DNA from: Ampelomyces quisqualis
Lineage: Eukaryota > Ascomycota > Dothideomycetes > Pleosporales > Phaeosphaeriaceae
Assembly (NCBI GenBank): GCA_018398575.1
Contig: JAGTXZ010000019.1
Location: forward strand, 1,116,001 to 1,180,000
Length of the DNA stretch: 64,000 nucleotides
Reading direction: 5' to 3'
Both the position numbers and the translations under genes were made by a program. The notes under the pieces were generated by a model, which worked only from the letters and a program-made list of their open reading frames with translations, was not told the DNA's origin and ran no database searches. This document shows, one piece after another, positions 55,196 to 64,000 of the stretch; positions within the stretch are counted from its first letter, which is position 1, and each line of letters begins with the position of its first letter.

Positions 55196-56755
55196 CTATT
55201 CCTCTCCATTTCCATTTCCATTTCCATTTCCATTCCCATACCCCCTCCCTTCCCCGCCAAACACGCGCTTCCAAAGCACGTAATTTTCCAAACTCTTACT
55301 CACATACCGCTTCTTGCCCCACTCATTCACGCCCTCCATGCGCGCAGCGTGCTTGACGACAACGCTCTCTTGCATCCCGTCTACGCTGAAGACTTGTTTC
55401 GCATCGTACGCAAAGACGTCGGCGCGCGTGCCTGGGATGCGGCGATCTGCCGTGCCAGTCAAGATAGTCACGAGCGTCTTGAAGCCAAGGACGTCGCGGA
55501 CATTGTCTGCTAGACGGGGGGAGATGGCGTTGACGAGTTTCGACAGGGTGCGTGTGACGCGCTGGATGGAGCCGAGGATGATGCCTCCGGGCGCGTAGTT
55601 GAGGACGTCGCCGTAGATGTCGCCGCTGCCTGTCGAGTTTGGTGCTGGAGATGCAATGCGCTCGTCGAGTTGGGCGATGCGGTGGTCGACGTCTGGGATC
55701 ATGGTTGCGTTATCGGCGGCTTGGATGCCCTGTAGCATAAAGCGCAGGACGCAGTCGGAGAGGACTTGGTTGGGGTAGATTGTTCGGGAGAGCACGTTTG
55801 GCAACCAGCCCAAAACGCCCTCGAGCCAATTCGTTGGGCTCTGGCGCACGAAGCGGAACGTCATGCGGCCGACATCGTAGTGCGTGCCTGGAAACCAGCG
55901 CTGTGTGATATGTGCTTGATCGGGTCCGGGGCTGGGGAAGACGAGGCAAGGCTGGAAGATCCAGAGGCGGTCGTGGAGGGCGGGAGCGTGGTAGACTTCT
56001 TGGACCACCGAAGAGATGTTTTGGTCGAAGAATTCAAAGGGCGCCCAGTCGAAGCCGATGCCTGCGTTAAGCCGGGGGATCCCGAGCGCGCCGACCGTGT
56101 CGATGATGCCCATGAAGCGGATTGGACGCTTGACTTGCCAGACATGACTTGCGTCGCCTTTGAGGTGTTCGCAGTCGTCGCTGTGGGGTTCATCTTGGGG
56201 GAGTGGAGAGCGGTATGTTCGGAAGACGTCGTAACACAGGCGTTGAACTTCGTCTTCGGTGTATTCTGGTCTGCGCTTGATGATGCCACAGTTGTTGATC
56301 ATGCCAGCCACGCATCGCACCGTGAAGGCTCCACGCGAGAAACCGAATAGCCAGATCTCGTAGTCGTCGGTGTAGTTCTCAACGATGAACTTGTACACAC
56401 TTGTACACTCGTCTCCTATAGCAGACGCTGTCGCACCGTCCCAGACGTACTCAAGAAACGTCCGGTTGAGGCCAACGCCTTCCTGGTAACCAGCGATGAT
56501 GTTTGGACTGTCGCTACTGGATGCCGAAGTACCTGAACTGTTCGATATCGAATGCACATGGTGATGTACGCGTATTGGATGGACGGTGGATTCTTGTACT
56601 GTAGCGTCGTTGTACTCAACTTGGCCGACCATGTTTGCGAGCTGGCGGATGTTGCTCGCAGGTGCGTCCGCAACTGTAGTCTCGCGCCCGACCCATGTGC
56701 CATCACAGAAGATGACCAACCGCTTGGGCGGCCGGACTGAATCCTTGGACGGCAT
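55196..56755 (-). CDS. DUF2235 alpha/beta-hydrolase-like protein
   Basis: One exon, 519 residues from ATG 56755 (MPSKDSVRPPKRLVIFCDGT). DUF2235 proteins have an alpha/beta-hydrolase fold; landmarks are LVIFCDGTWVGRE, IIAGYQEGVGLNRTF, and the nucleophile elbow IWLFGFSRGAFTVRCVAGM with the serine in GFSRG. Later FMGIIDTVGALGIP and WFPGTHYDVGR fit the acid and histidine regions. In bacteria the family includes type VI phospholipase effectors; in filamentous fungi it is large and mostly uncharacterised. The C-terminus is a Gly-Asn alternation (GYGNGNGNGNGNGEE) encoded by a hexanucleotide repeat. No signal peptide is visible. Confidence 0.85.
   Translation of the reverse strand: MPSKDSVRPPKRLVIFCDGTWVGRETTVADAPASNIRQLANMVGQVEYNDATVQESTVHPIRVHHHVHSISNSSGTSASSSDSPNIIAGYQEGVGLNRTFLEYVWDGATASAIGDECTSVYKFIVENYTDDYEIWLFGFSRGAFTVRCVAGMINNCGIIKRRPEYTEDEVQRLCYDVFRTYRSPLPQDEPHSDDCEHLKGDASHVWQVKRPIRFMGIIDTVGALGIPRLNAGIGFDWAPFEFFDQNISSVVQEVYHAPALHDRLWIFQPCLVFPSPGPDQAHITQRWFPGTHYDVGRMTFRFVRQSPTNWLEGVLGWLPNVLSRTIYPNQVLSDCVLRFMLQGIQAADNATMIPDVDHRIAQLDERIASPAPNSTGSGDIYGDVLNYAPGGIILGSIQRVTRTLSKLVNAISPRLADNVRDVLGFKTLVTILTGTADRRIPGTRADVFAYDAKQVFSVDGMQESVVVKHAARMEGVNEWGKKRYVSKSLENYVLWKRVFGGEGRGYGNGNGNGNGNGEE
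55206..55240. repeat. CCATTT hexanucleotide microsatellite at the DUF2235 C-terminus
   Basis: About five near-perfect CCATTT units on the plus strand encode the Gly-Asn tail on the minus strand. Confidence 0.85.
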
Positions 56756-57262
56756 TGTGTATACTCGAGGAGACGATGTGGGTGCTTGCGACACGGCTGA
56801 AGGTGGGAAAAGTCTGGAAGGTCATAGAGGCCGCCCAGTCGTTCTTACGCCTCTCGCCGGCCTTAGTAGCAGGAGACTTGCGGTTCGCGCCTGGCTTGTG
56901 CTGCGCAGCTGAAGGCGGGCCAGGATGATCGCGTGCCAACACCCGTGTGTCACGCCCACGTTAATCCGCGAACTATCCCGAAACCCGGCCACAATACCGA
57001 GTACGAGTGGCAGCTGATAGAAGGGACAGACGGAGAAAGTATCCAGCTCGAACCCAGAAATCGTTATGGTGTTGCTGTTCCCAGGATGACGTCACTGCTC
57101 TTGGCTTTGAAGTGTGTGTACAGCCAATTTACTAGCGTCTTTGATGGTGTCAAGTTCCAAGTTCTTGTAACGTGCGCATATCCTCGCACGGGCTGGCGAT
57201 ACTCTGTGACTCCGGCACTGTGGTACAGAAGTGCGATTCCATGCCTCCCGTACGGAGTACAA
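56756..57262. other. Promoter of the DUF2235 gene and 3' end of MED7
   Basis: Both neighbours are on the minus strand. TACGGAGTAC lies at 57251-57260, just beyond the MED7 stop. No gene seen. Confidence 0.5.
57251..57260 (+). repeat. TACGGAGTAC decamer
   Basis: Exact copy two bases beyond the MED7 stop codon. Confidence 0.7.
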
Positions 57263-58090
57263 TCACTGGCCAAGTAGCTCCTCCAAGCCCTGCCACATGT
57301 GCCTTTGCGCATCGCGCCTCCGGTTATCTTCACTGACAACCGCCACCTCCGCGGCCCCGTCTTTTGTCTTTTCTTCGGGAACGTCTCGCCGAAAGCCCTC
57401 GAGCACCTCGCCAACCCTGTCCCTCATCTTCCGCACGCCCTCAATCTCTTTCTTCTTCCGCTCCACCTGCCTCTCCATCTCACGTATCAGCGTCTCCCTT
57501 GCTTGGTGCGGCCGATACTCGTTGATCAACGCGTGCATGTTTGTCACCATGGTCAGAATATCTTTCAGCTTGTCGTCCTTGTGCTCCGAGGTCGGATTGA
57601 CGGCGACGATACCGAGAAGCTCCATGTATGCGACGAGGATGCTGCGCAGGAAGCGGAACAGGTAGCGCTGGCGGTCGAGGGTGGAAGAGGCAGAGGACGA
57701 CGCGGCGGTGGACGGGTAGAGCTGTTCGTATTTCCAGCCTGTGAGGGTGTAGTCTGCCGCCAGGGTGCGACTAATCCACTCCATTGTGTTGTTGAACGTG
57801 TCGCTGCCTTTGGCTTGCGTCATGGCGCCAAAGACTTTGAACTCTTGGTCATCTGGCGGCGGCGCTGGGGGCATGAGATAGCGCAGCTCAACGGGCAAGG
57901 CGAGAAGCTGCTCGGCGGAAAGCTTGGCTGTGCTGAAAGCGGTTGACGCTGCATCGAGTCCTGCATCTTTCTTGGCTGCTTCCAGGCGGTCCTGATTCTC
58001 TGTCGTGAAGTGCTGGTAGAAAGGCGGGGGTGGAGGAAAGAAAGGGAGCTTGAGCTCTTCGTCGTCCTGCGCCTGCTGAGGGTCGGCCAT
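57263..58090 (-). CDS. MED7: Mediator complex subunit 7
   Basis: One exon, 275 residues. Med7 is a middle-module subunit of Mediator that pairs with Med21 and relays activator signals to RNA polymerase II. The start has the family's Pro-rich motif (LPFFPPPPPFYQHFT), then LPVELRYLMPPAPP. The second half is helical: QRYLFRFLRSILVAYMELLG, VTNMHALINEYRPHQARETL and a long charged coiled coil (REMERQVERKKKEIEGVRKM). An insertion with Ala/Ser repeats (STAASSSASSTLD) separates a middle segment. It diverges from the reductase gene across 432 bp. Confidence 0.92.
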   Translation of the reverse strand: MADPQQAQDDEELKLPFFPPPPPFYQHFTTENQDRLEAAKKDAGLDAASTAFSTAKLSAEQLLALPVELRYLMPPAPPPDDQEFKVFGAMTQAKGSDTFNNTMEWISRTLAADYTLTGWKYEQLYPSTAASSSASSTLDRQRYLFRFLRSILVAYMELLGIVAVNPTSEHKDDKLKDILTMVTNMHALINEYRPHQARETLIREMERQVERKKKEIEGVRKMRDRVGEVLEGFRRDVPEEKTKDGAAEVAVVSEDNRRRDAQRHMWQGLEELLGQ

Positions 58091-58522
58091 GGCGGTGATG
58101 GGTCAATTCCGGGAGGTGCGTGGGGAATGATTTTTTGATAGATAATTGCGCGGCTGCGCGATTCGAACTCGTAGGCGTGTCAACAAACTGGACGCATTGG
58201 ACCTTGCAAGGTTGCTACGAAGTCTTGGCGTGGTGGACTGGAGAGCTTGAGCACGGGCTACGGAGTAAATTGGCCAACAATCTTACCCTCACCCTGACAA
58301 AGCAAAAACACCCGTCACCATCCCCGATACCCAAGATGACAAATGAGCAGCTGTCATCACCGGCTAGTGCATGTGGGGAGCTGTTGCATCATCACAAAAG
58401 TCCAACGGACGTATATAGATGGCATAGTGAGAGCAGTTCACAGCATCATCAGCAGCACCTTAAAATCTCCACTCTACAGACATCCATCACCACCCTTAAT
58501 CCACCGATTCGGTCTACTCAGC
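58091..58522. promoter_or_regulatory. Divergent promoter of MED7 and the reductase gene
   Basis: 432 bp between two divergent starts. A near-match to the repeated decamer (TACGGAGTAA) lies at 58259-58268. An in-frame extension upstream of the reductase ATG is open but non-coding in look. Confidence 0.45.
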
Positions 58523-59600
58523 ATGTCTACACAACGAGCCGTCGTACACGAATCCAAGGACGTTGCCAAACTCAAGACTGACGTCCCTCTGCCTGAACTG
58601 ACGAATGACAACTGGATTCTCATCAAGACCAAAGCAGTAGCACTCAATCCTACTGACTGGAAGAGCATCTCGAAGAGTCCTCAGCCCGGATCAATTGCTG
58701 GCTGCGATTATGCTGGCACTGTCGAAGAGGTGGGAAAGAACGTGACCAACTATAAAGCCGGTGACCGAATCGCTGGCTTCGTGCGTGGGGGTGAGTAAAC
58801 TCGACGCGTCGCGGCATTGTCACTGATCTTGACCAGGCGATCCCTATGACAACTTGAGCGGCTCGTTCGCTGAGCATATCAAAGCCAAGCAAGGCATCAA
58901 CCTCAAATTCAGCGAGAATGTCTCATTCGAGGACGCAGCTACCTTGGGCGTCGGCATTACCACCGTTGGTCAAGGTCTTTTTCAGAGTCTAGGTCTTCCC
59001 TTGCCACCAAACAAGGTCCAAGAACCCACGCCGGTCTTGATCTACGGCGCTTCGACTGCCACAGGCACTCTCGCCATACAGTACGCAAACCTCGTTGGGG
59101 CGGAAGTTTATGCAACTGCTTCACCTCACAACTTCGATCTCTTGCGCAAGTTGGGCGCTGACCACGTCTTCAACTATAAGGACGCCGATGTTGGTGCCCA
59201 GATCCGCAAAGCGTCCAACGACAAGCTGAAACTCGTCTTCGACTGCATCGCTGAAGGCTCGTCTCCTGAAATTTGTGCAGCTGCAATTAGCTCCACTGGC
59301 GGTCACCTGTCCATGCTCTTGCTTCCTCCAAAAGATCTGTCGCGCAAAGATGTCGATGCCCGCTGGACTCTTGGATACACGGCGCTTGGAGAAAAGTACA
59401 ACGACAACTTCCCGGCAAACCAAGAGGATTACGATTTTGGCAGCAGGTTCTGGAAACTCTCGGAAGAGCTGATCAACTCGGGCAAGATCAAGCCCCACCC
59501 AACAGAGGTGCGCAAGGGACTCGAGGGCGTGACGCAGGGACTGCAGGACCTGAAGAATGGAAAGGTTTCTGGGGTGAAGCTGGTCTACACGGTTGAGTGA
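58523..59600 (+). CDS. Medium-chain dehydrogenase/reductase (zinc-independent enoyl reductase type)
   Basis: Exons 58523-58790 and 58837-59600 with the shortest intron seen (46 bp) give 343 residues. The GroES-like N-domain reads ALNPTDWKSISKS and GSIAGCDYAGTVEEVGKN, then YKAGDRIAGFVRGGDPYD across the junction. The Rossmann motif is VLIYGASTATGTLAIQYANL; KLGADHVFNYKD follows. The structural-zinc cysteines are absent, which fits the quinone-oxidoreductase/trans-enoyl reductase branch common in fungi. Such proteins may act with polyketide synthases or in toxin and detoxification chemistry, but no synthase lies nearby, so a stand-alone NADPH reductase is the safer description. Confidence 0.88.
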
Positions 59601-59837
59601 CTTTGGTCCGTGGCGCTGTAGTAATACATCCAAAACATAGCCAACACGTCAGCACACAGTGGATGTTTGCTATCAACACATGTAAAAGACACTTTTGCAG
59701 ATACATATTTTTGAGGTGTTGCAGAGACTAAAAGCCATGAGGCGTAGAAGCGGACCAAAGGTTCCGTAACTCTTAGGCTCCAGGTTGTGACATATTCCAC
59801 CAGTCCGTCCACAGGCCTTTACTCTATGAAAAAGAGC

Positions 59838-61268
59838 TTAATACCTCTTTCGTCTAGCAATATGTACAACCCCCTCTCTGCTGCTAGCTCCTTCTCTCAT
59901 GCTAGTGAAATCAAACGCGACAACCACGTTATTTAACCACGCATCGCCTAGAACCAATGGTCTGTGGCGAGCTGGATGAAGCTCGAGTGTGCACAAGTTA
60001 TCTTTAGAACTTGGGAGGGGAAAAAGTAGGTCGGCGCGAGAGATATAGTATGTTCTGCCAGCGATCTTGATACCAAATGTTGGAGCCCGTGCAGTACAGG
60101 ACACGAGGTATATCCCGTAGTCGGGGTGTAGCTTGGCGGGAGGGTCAAATAGTGAAGCCGTATGTTCTGCAACTTCAGGCGGAACATCAACCATTGTTGT
60201 GCCAGAGTCAATTGCCATAATATGTTGAGAAGATATGTATTTACCACCTTTTGGGTAATCATGTAAAGAGGATGATCCAGAGGGAGGAGTAATGTCGAAT
60301 CCGTCGATCGAAATTGTATACATTTGGGAGGAATCCTTGCCGCTGGGTACTAAGGGCGTTTGAATCCAGCGGTTATCCGTAGCGACATTGGGAATGCCGC
60401 CAAGAGCAAGGACACCGCCAAGAGCAGAGCCAGATTCATGCTTAGGAGTAGAGGAAGAAATACGGTCAAGCGCAAGGGAGAAGATAGGCGGTATAGATGT
60501 TTTTTTGTGGACCCTTAACGTTTCACCTTAGTTTTAATCGGAACAATAATGTTAGAGAAAGGGAACTTACAGTGTTTGTATAATACTGTAGGGATCTGAC
60601 TCGCTTGAAAAAGCTAGACCTAGCACTCCACTACTTCGCCCATCGCCCACCCAGTGTCCCTTCCTTACGATACCAATCCTCTGAGTAGTGAAATCTGGCC
60701 CTGAATTGGGGCTCATGCCCCCAATAGTTATCCGGTGTGTTGAAGAATACCCTTCCACGTACTCGCCGCTCTTGTAACTATCTTTAAATCGGCCTTCAAT
60801 GAACGGTAACGTTGTTGATGCGCTGGGGTCATATGGGTGCCCAAGTTGACATTGTGACTGTGGTTCAGCGGCTGTCCGCGCATCATGATTCATACAGATG
60901 AAAGAGGGCCCTTTAACCCAGGTCTTCGAGGCGCCAGTATCAACAACGAGAGGAAGGTCTTGGCCATCGACTGTTACGATGGCTATGTAATCGCCGCCAT
61001 GTTGGAGAAGGGAATGTTCCTGTGGCGCGAGCGCGAGGTGGCGTTCGGGTTCACGTTTGCGGAGGGACTTGGTGCGGTTGTCGTGAACAGTACGTTCAAG
61101 GACGTTGTTTGTTACTGCTGCTTTTAGTATTGTGTTGTGCGGTGCTAGCTATATCTATGGGAGGTAAAACATACTGTTGCCAGGTGCTACAATGCTACCG
61201 CTAGTAGCTGCAGCAATACTGCGAGCACTCAAGCTGAAGAAGAAAATTGTTAAGTGTAATATGTGCAT
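59838..61268 (-). CDS. Secreted pepsin-like aspartic protease
   Basis: Exons 61268-61175, 61117-60571 and 60513-59838 (introns 57 and 57 bp) give 438 residues. A signal peptide (MHILHLTIFFFSLSARSIAA) and a pro-region ending in KSLRKR, a Kex2 site, precede the mature enzyme. The first catalytic motif is LVVDTGASKTWVKG and the second IMAIDSGTTMVDVPPEV, so both catalytic Asp are present. The flap region is replaced by sequence around KSGEYVEGYSSTHRITIGG. The substrate-binding end reads HRPLVLGDAWLNNVVVAFDF. It is an A1-family endopeptidase for extracellular protein. It borders AT-rich repeat DNA; the introns are AT-rich and the first has an unusual AAGCAG acceptor next to a second CAG. Reading frames are intact. 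Confidence 0.85.
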
Positions 61269-61914
61269 GATAGAGAAACAAAGGTAGGACTGATTCCGAG
61301 GCAAAATGCTCCCTGTTGAAGGACTTGTAGTACTTGTTATGAAGTCTTGGAAAGATTTGCCTTAGCTAGCGCTACCAGTCTTAATTAAATTACCGCAAGG
61401 GTAGAAGGGTAGGGAGACGTTACCACCTTGCCTACGGAGTACCTCTAGGTAGTCCTCTACTGAAGAGATTCTTGAGCAAGAGCGACGCTAATCTATCAGA
61501 GGCTCTTGCAAGCGAATCATTGGTTGAAAACCTGCTTGGCACTCGGCCCAAACAGTCTATGCCAAGAGATTGCCCACCTCTGCGCAAGGGCTAGCCTACA
61601 CCTAGACGCCCGAATCGGTCTAATGATTCATAAATAACAAATGTGGCAAAGACAAGGAGACGTTATTGCCCACCCCTGCTGTGGTACAAGGCAAAAGTTG
61701 TGTACAGTTACTACAGTATAATGCCCGTGATAACGTTATACCCAAGACAGCGATAACTCCGTTTCAACGATATATTACAAACCAGCTAGTATTTTGCTAG
61801 CTAGACCATTACTTTTTGTTTACCGATTATCATAATATTGGGAAAAGTTTCTGGTTCGAAAATACTGCCAACGCGTTATATTACTAGCATAGCCATCCTA
61901 TGTGGAGCGAGATT
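61269..61914. other. Transition zone into AT-rich DNA
   Basis: It should hold the protease promoter at its left end. TACGGAGTAC lies at 61433-61442. AT content and stop density rise to the right; no gene seen. Confidence 0.5.
61433..61442 (+). repeat. TACGGAGTAC decamer
   Basis: Exact copy about 165 bp upstream of the aspartic protease start, at the edge of the AT-rich zone. Confidence 0.7.
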
Positions 61915-62050
61915 GTGGCATGGCCGTGGCAGCCGTTGGCAACCCGTGGCAGCCATTGGGGCCATTGGGGATCCATTGGGGCTATTGGGGATCCATTGGG
62001 GCTATTGGGGATCTTGTGGGGATCCATTAGGGCCGTTGGGTATCCATTAG
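61915..62050 (+). repeat. G-rich minisatellite (GGGGATCCATTGGGGCTATT unit)
   Basis: A 20-bp unit recurs from about 61957 to 62015. It is preceded by related GTGGCAGCC(A/G)TTGG words and followed by diverged copies to about 62050. G and C are concentrated in this short stretch inside AT-rich surroundings. The open frame through it (GLLGIHWGYWG) is a by-product of the period. Confidence 0.8.
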
Positions 62051-62139
62051 GCCGCTACCCCTTTACCCCTGATTACGTAATACTACTAAAAATAGAAATT
62101 ATAGAACAAAACAAGGGCTTTAAAATGGCCTATTTAGAA
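62051..62139 (+). repeat. Left arm of an inverted repeat
   Basis: Begins GCCGCTACCCCTTTACCCC, runs through GATTACGTAATACTACTAAA and AAATAGAAATTATAGAAC, and ends near AAAATGGCCTATTTAG. It pairs with 62426-62514 in inverted orientation with roughly 75-80% identity by eye. Confidence 0.75.
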
Positions 62140-62425
62140 TTTTTTATTTTTGCCTGTATCTAAAGTTATTGTACGTTAAAGTTAAAAGAATTTTAAAGTT
62201 CCTAAACCTCGCTTAGCTTCTAGCGCTTTTAATAAATAAGAAATTACATTTTTTTATTAACGCTTTGCTACTAAACTAGGGATTTTTATATTTAGAACTA
62301 TAATTCTTACAATACATAGCAGGCACAGTGCTTAGAACGTACTTAGAAGTTTTTTTTAAAAAGAATTACAAAAATTAGAACTTTAAACCCCTATAACTCA
62401 GGATCTAGAGTAGATATCAAAAATC

Positions 62426-62514
62426 CAAGTAGGCCATTTTGAAGCCCTAATTTTGCTCTGCAATTTCTATTTTTAGAACTATTACGTAATTAGTGATAGC
62501 ACTAGGGGTAGCAC
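62426..62514 (-). repeat. Right arm of an inverted repeat
   Basis: On the minus strand it reads GCTACCCCTAGTGCTATCAC, TAATTACGTAATAGTTCTAA and so on to AAAATGGCCTACTTGG. Most differences from the left arm are C/T or G/A transitions, as RIP would leave. The arms enclose about 286 bp of AT-rich sequence without a coding frame. Confidence 0.75.
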
Positions 62515-62700
62515 CTGTAGCAGCTGTGGCAGCTATTAGGGCCATTGGCAACCTGTGGCAGCCATTGGGGCTATTGGCAGCCTGTGGCAGGCCTGTGGCA
62601 GGCCCGTAGGATAGCGTAGGATGTAGAGACTTGTCATTGGGACCTTGGGGCCGTTGGCGTCGTGGCACGGGCGTGGCACGGGCGTGGCACGGGTCGCATG
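62515..62700 (+). repeat. Second GC-rich minisatellite block
   Basis: Words GTGGCAGCCATTGGGGCTATTGG (in parts), CTGTGGCAGG and three copies of GGCGTGGCACG occur here. The first words match the block at 61915-62050 in the same orientation, although the adjacent AT-rich arms are inverted. Confidence 0.7.
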
Positions 62701-62744
62701 GATACAAGGTTTTTAGAAACTTTTCCTGATAAAGCGTCCCCACC

Positions 62745-64000
62745 AGAATATTGCTGTGATGGCATCATAAGGGAGGACTTATTACCTACTTCTACAACTC
62801 GCTATCTTTACTGCCTCTAGAGTTACCTACGCACTAGAAATTTCTCTTAGTTTTTAGAAACAAAATTAATATTTTAACTACGCTAAGTTAATTGCTGTAA
62901 AAAAAAATTAAATAGTACGCAGAGAGGTGCTTAAATGTAGTACAGAAGTTAAGAATTTTAGATTTCTTAGATTTTCTTAATTTAGGTCTAACAAGATCTA
63001 CTATAGTATTAGGCAAAAGTACTATATGTAGGTTATTTTCTTAGCCTAGTATTAAGCTATACTAACTTTAGATAAAACAGTATTATATACATTTCTTAAA
63101 CCTTTAGCTAAGCCTAGTACTATAACAACGCAGGTAGGTACAGCTATTAGAATTAAATTAGATACGTATTAGAGGCATATAGGAGTGCGTGTTGTATTAG
63201 AGATTCTAGATTAGCTATATACTTATAGGTTTTGTATAAAAGAATAAGAAAAACTTGTCCTCTATCTATGCTAAGAGCTTATATTTATAGTAGGCGTAGT
63301 AGCTAAGTTAGAGCGCTGTTAAAGCGCTTTTAGTTCTAATCTACTAGCTTTCTATATAATCTGTTACTACAGCAGTAAATAGGTAGGAGTTGGGTTGGAG
63401 TAAGGTACCTTTACGTAAGACCCTATACCTAACCTAACTCTTACCTATTTAATTAACGCTAAAAGTAAGTAGAGGTTAGGTTAGAGGTATTAATTGTAGG
63501 TTAAGGTTAGGTTGCATAAGTTTTGCGTAATTAAATAAAATTTAAAGTATATATCTACTAATCTTATAAAATTAGGTTTCTAAATATATAGTTAATTTTA
63601 CAGAGGCAAAAACTATGCTAAAGATATTAAAAATAGTACAGTAATTACAAATTTTTATTACAATAAAGAGGAAATAAGGTCTTTATTTCTAATATATATA
63701 AAAGTAGAGGATTCTAGATCTTTTACACAATTGCCTAATAAGAGCTAAACTTCTAATAGTACCTAAGCGCAAGTCTAACATCCTTTGCCTGTATAGTAAC
63801 TCTTTTTGCATAGATTACATTTATATTTGTATCTATATTTAGTTAGAAATTTGTTAAAAAAACAGAGTTAGAAAATAAACCCTTAAAAAAACTAACTATA
63901 TAGGCCTTAGCAGCCTCTTAAACTGCTCTAACAGCTAATCTTTAGAAGCAAAGATTACTACTAGTAGTTTAGACGCATTCTTAAGCTATTTTGCGTAGGA
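62745..64000. repeat. AT-rich, stop-filled island, probably RIP-degraded repeat
   Basis: The sequence is dominated by TA, TTA and TAG words, with few CA or TG dinucleotides. All frames are closed within a few tens of codons, unlike the GC-balanced genes to the left. This is what repeat-induced point mutation does to transposons in Pezizomycotina. I could not recognise the original element. It runs off the window end. Confidence 0.65.
63377..63450. repeat. Imperfect 30-bp inverted repeat (hairpin)
   Basis: AAATAGGTAGGAGTTGGGTT at 63377 onward pairs with the reverse complement of the stretch ending in CTTACCTATTT at 63450; the loop is about 14 bp. Mismatches are mostly G/A. It might be terminal repeats brought together or a degraded palindrome. 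Confidence 0.6.

Noticed and set aside
58140..58180. GATTCGAACTCG, resembling the T-loop of a tRNA on the minus strand
   Set aside because: No matching acceptor stem, D-arm or anticodon arm at the right distances.
61838..62163. Frame with GLLGIHWGYWG repeats
   Set aside because: It is a translation of the 20-bp minisatellite, with no start context and closed soon after.
63391..63512. TTAGG-like words, possible telomere repeat
   Set aside because: Irregular spacing and no TTAGGG array; better explained by the inverted repeat and general TA-rich decay.

Overview
The window reads as nuclear DNA of a filamentous ascomycete (Pezizomycotina; gene content and style fit Dothideomycetes such as Pleosporales, but this is inference). 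Genes are compact and sit on both strands without operons. Introns are 46-111 bp, mostly 47-57 bp, with GTAAGT/GTACGT-like donors and CTAAC/CTAAT branch sites. The products are typical fungal ones: a Kar2/BiP ending in HDEL, Ufd4, Rpn7, Abd1, Pex11, Med7, fungal MFS carriers, HET and F-box proteins. I joined exons by hand and checked that reading frame is kept across each junction; coordinates are therefore models, not transcripts.

Layout. 0-4 kb: the 3' part of a Smr-domain gene, then a six-exon secreted protein made almost wholly of four kinds of internal repeat. 4-18 kb: an OTT_1508-like deaminase, a membrane-anchored exo-1,3-beta-glucanase, an NMN adenylyltransferase and the large HECT ligase Ufd4. 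18-22.6 kb: a gene-poor gap holding a decayed ankyrin-repeat gene and an orphan reading frame without a start. 22.6-29.3 kb: housekeeping genes (alanine aminotransferase, Rpn7, Abd1, Pex11). 30.6-43.4 kb: membrane and accessory genes (a rhodopsin-like fungal membrane protein, a GIT1-type MFS carrier, a SET protein, a short F-box protein, a DHA2 drug exporter, a GNAT acetyltransferase, a HET-domain relic, an Asp f 4-like secreted protein). 44-59.6 kb: Kar2/BiP, an Old Yellow Enzyme, a DUF1769 protein, a Kch1-like membrane protein, a DUF2235 hydrolase, Med7 and a medium-chain reductase. 59.8-61.3 kb: a secreted pepsin-like protease. From about 61.3 kb to the end the DNA becomes AT-rich and stop-filled, with G-rich minisatellites and inverted repeats whose differences are mostly C-to-T/G-to-A changes. 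This looks like a RIP-degraded repeat island.

Functional themes. Proteostasis is served by Kar2/BiP (ER folding), Ufd4 (ubiquitin-fusion degradation) and Rpn7 (26S lid). Gene expression is served by Abd1 (cap methylation) and Med7 (Mediator). Surface or secreted functions come from the repeat protein, ExgD-like glucanase, Asp f 4-like protein and aspartic protease. Conflict-type genes (deaminase, ankyrin pseudogene, HET relic) lie in or beside the gene-poor stretches.

The most unusual signals are the four-block repeat protein with a duplicated intron, an intergenic decamer TACGGAGTAC occurring six times exactly, a probable GC-AG intron in the DUF1769 gene, and the composite inverted repeat at the AT-rich border. 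I did not find a clearly new multi-gene system.
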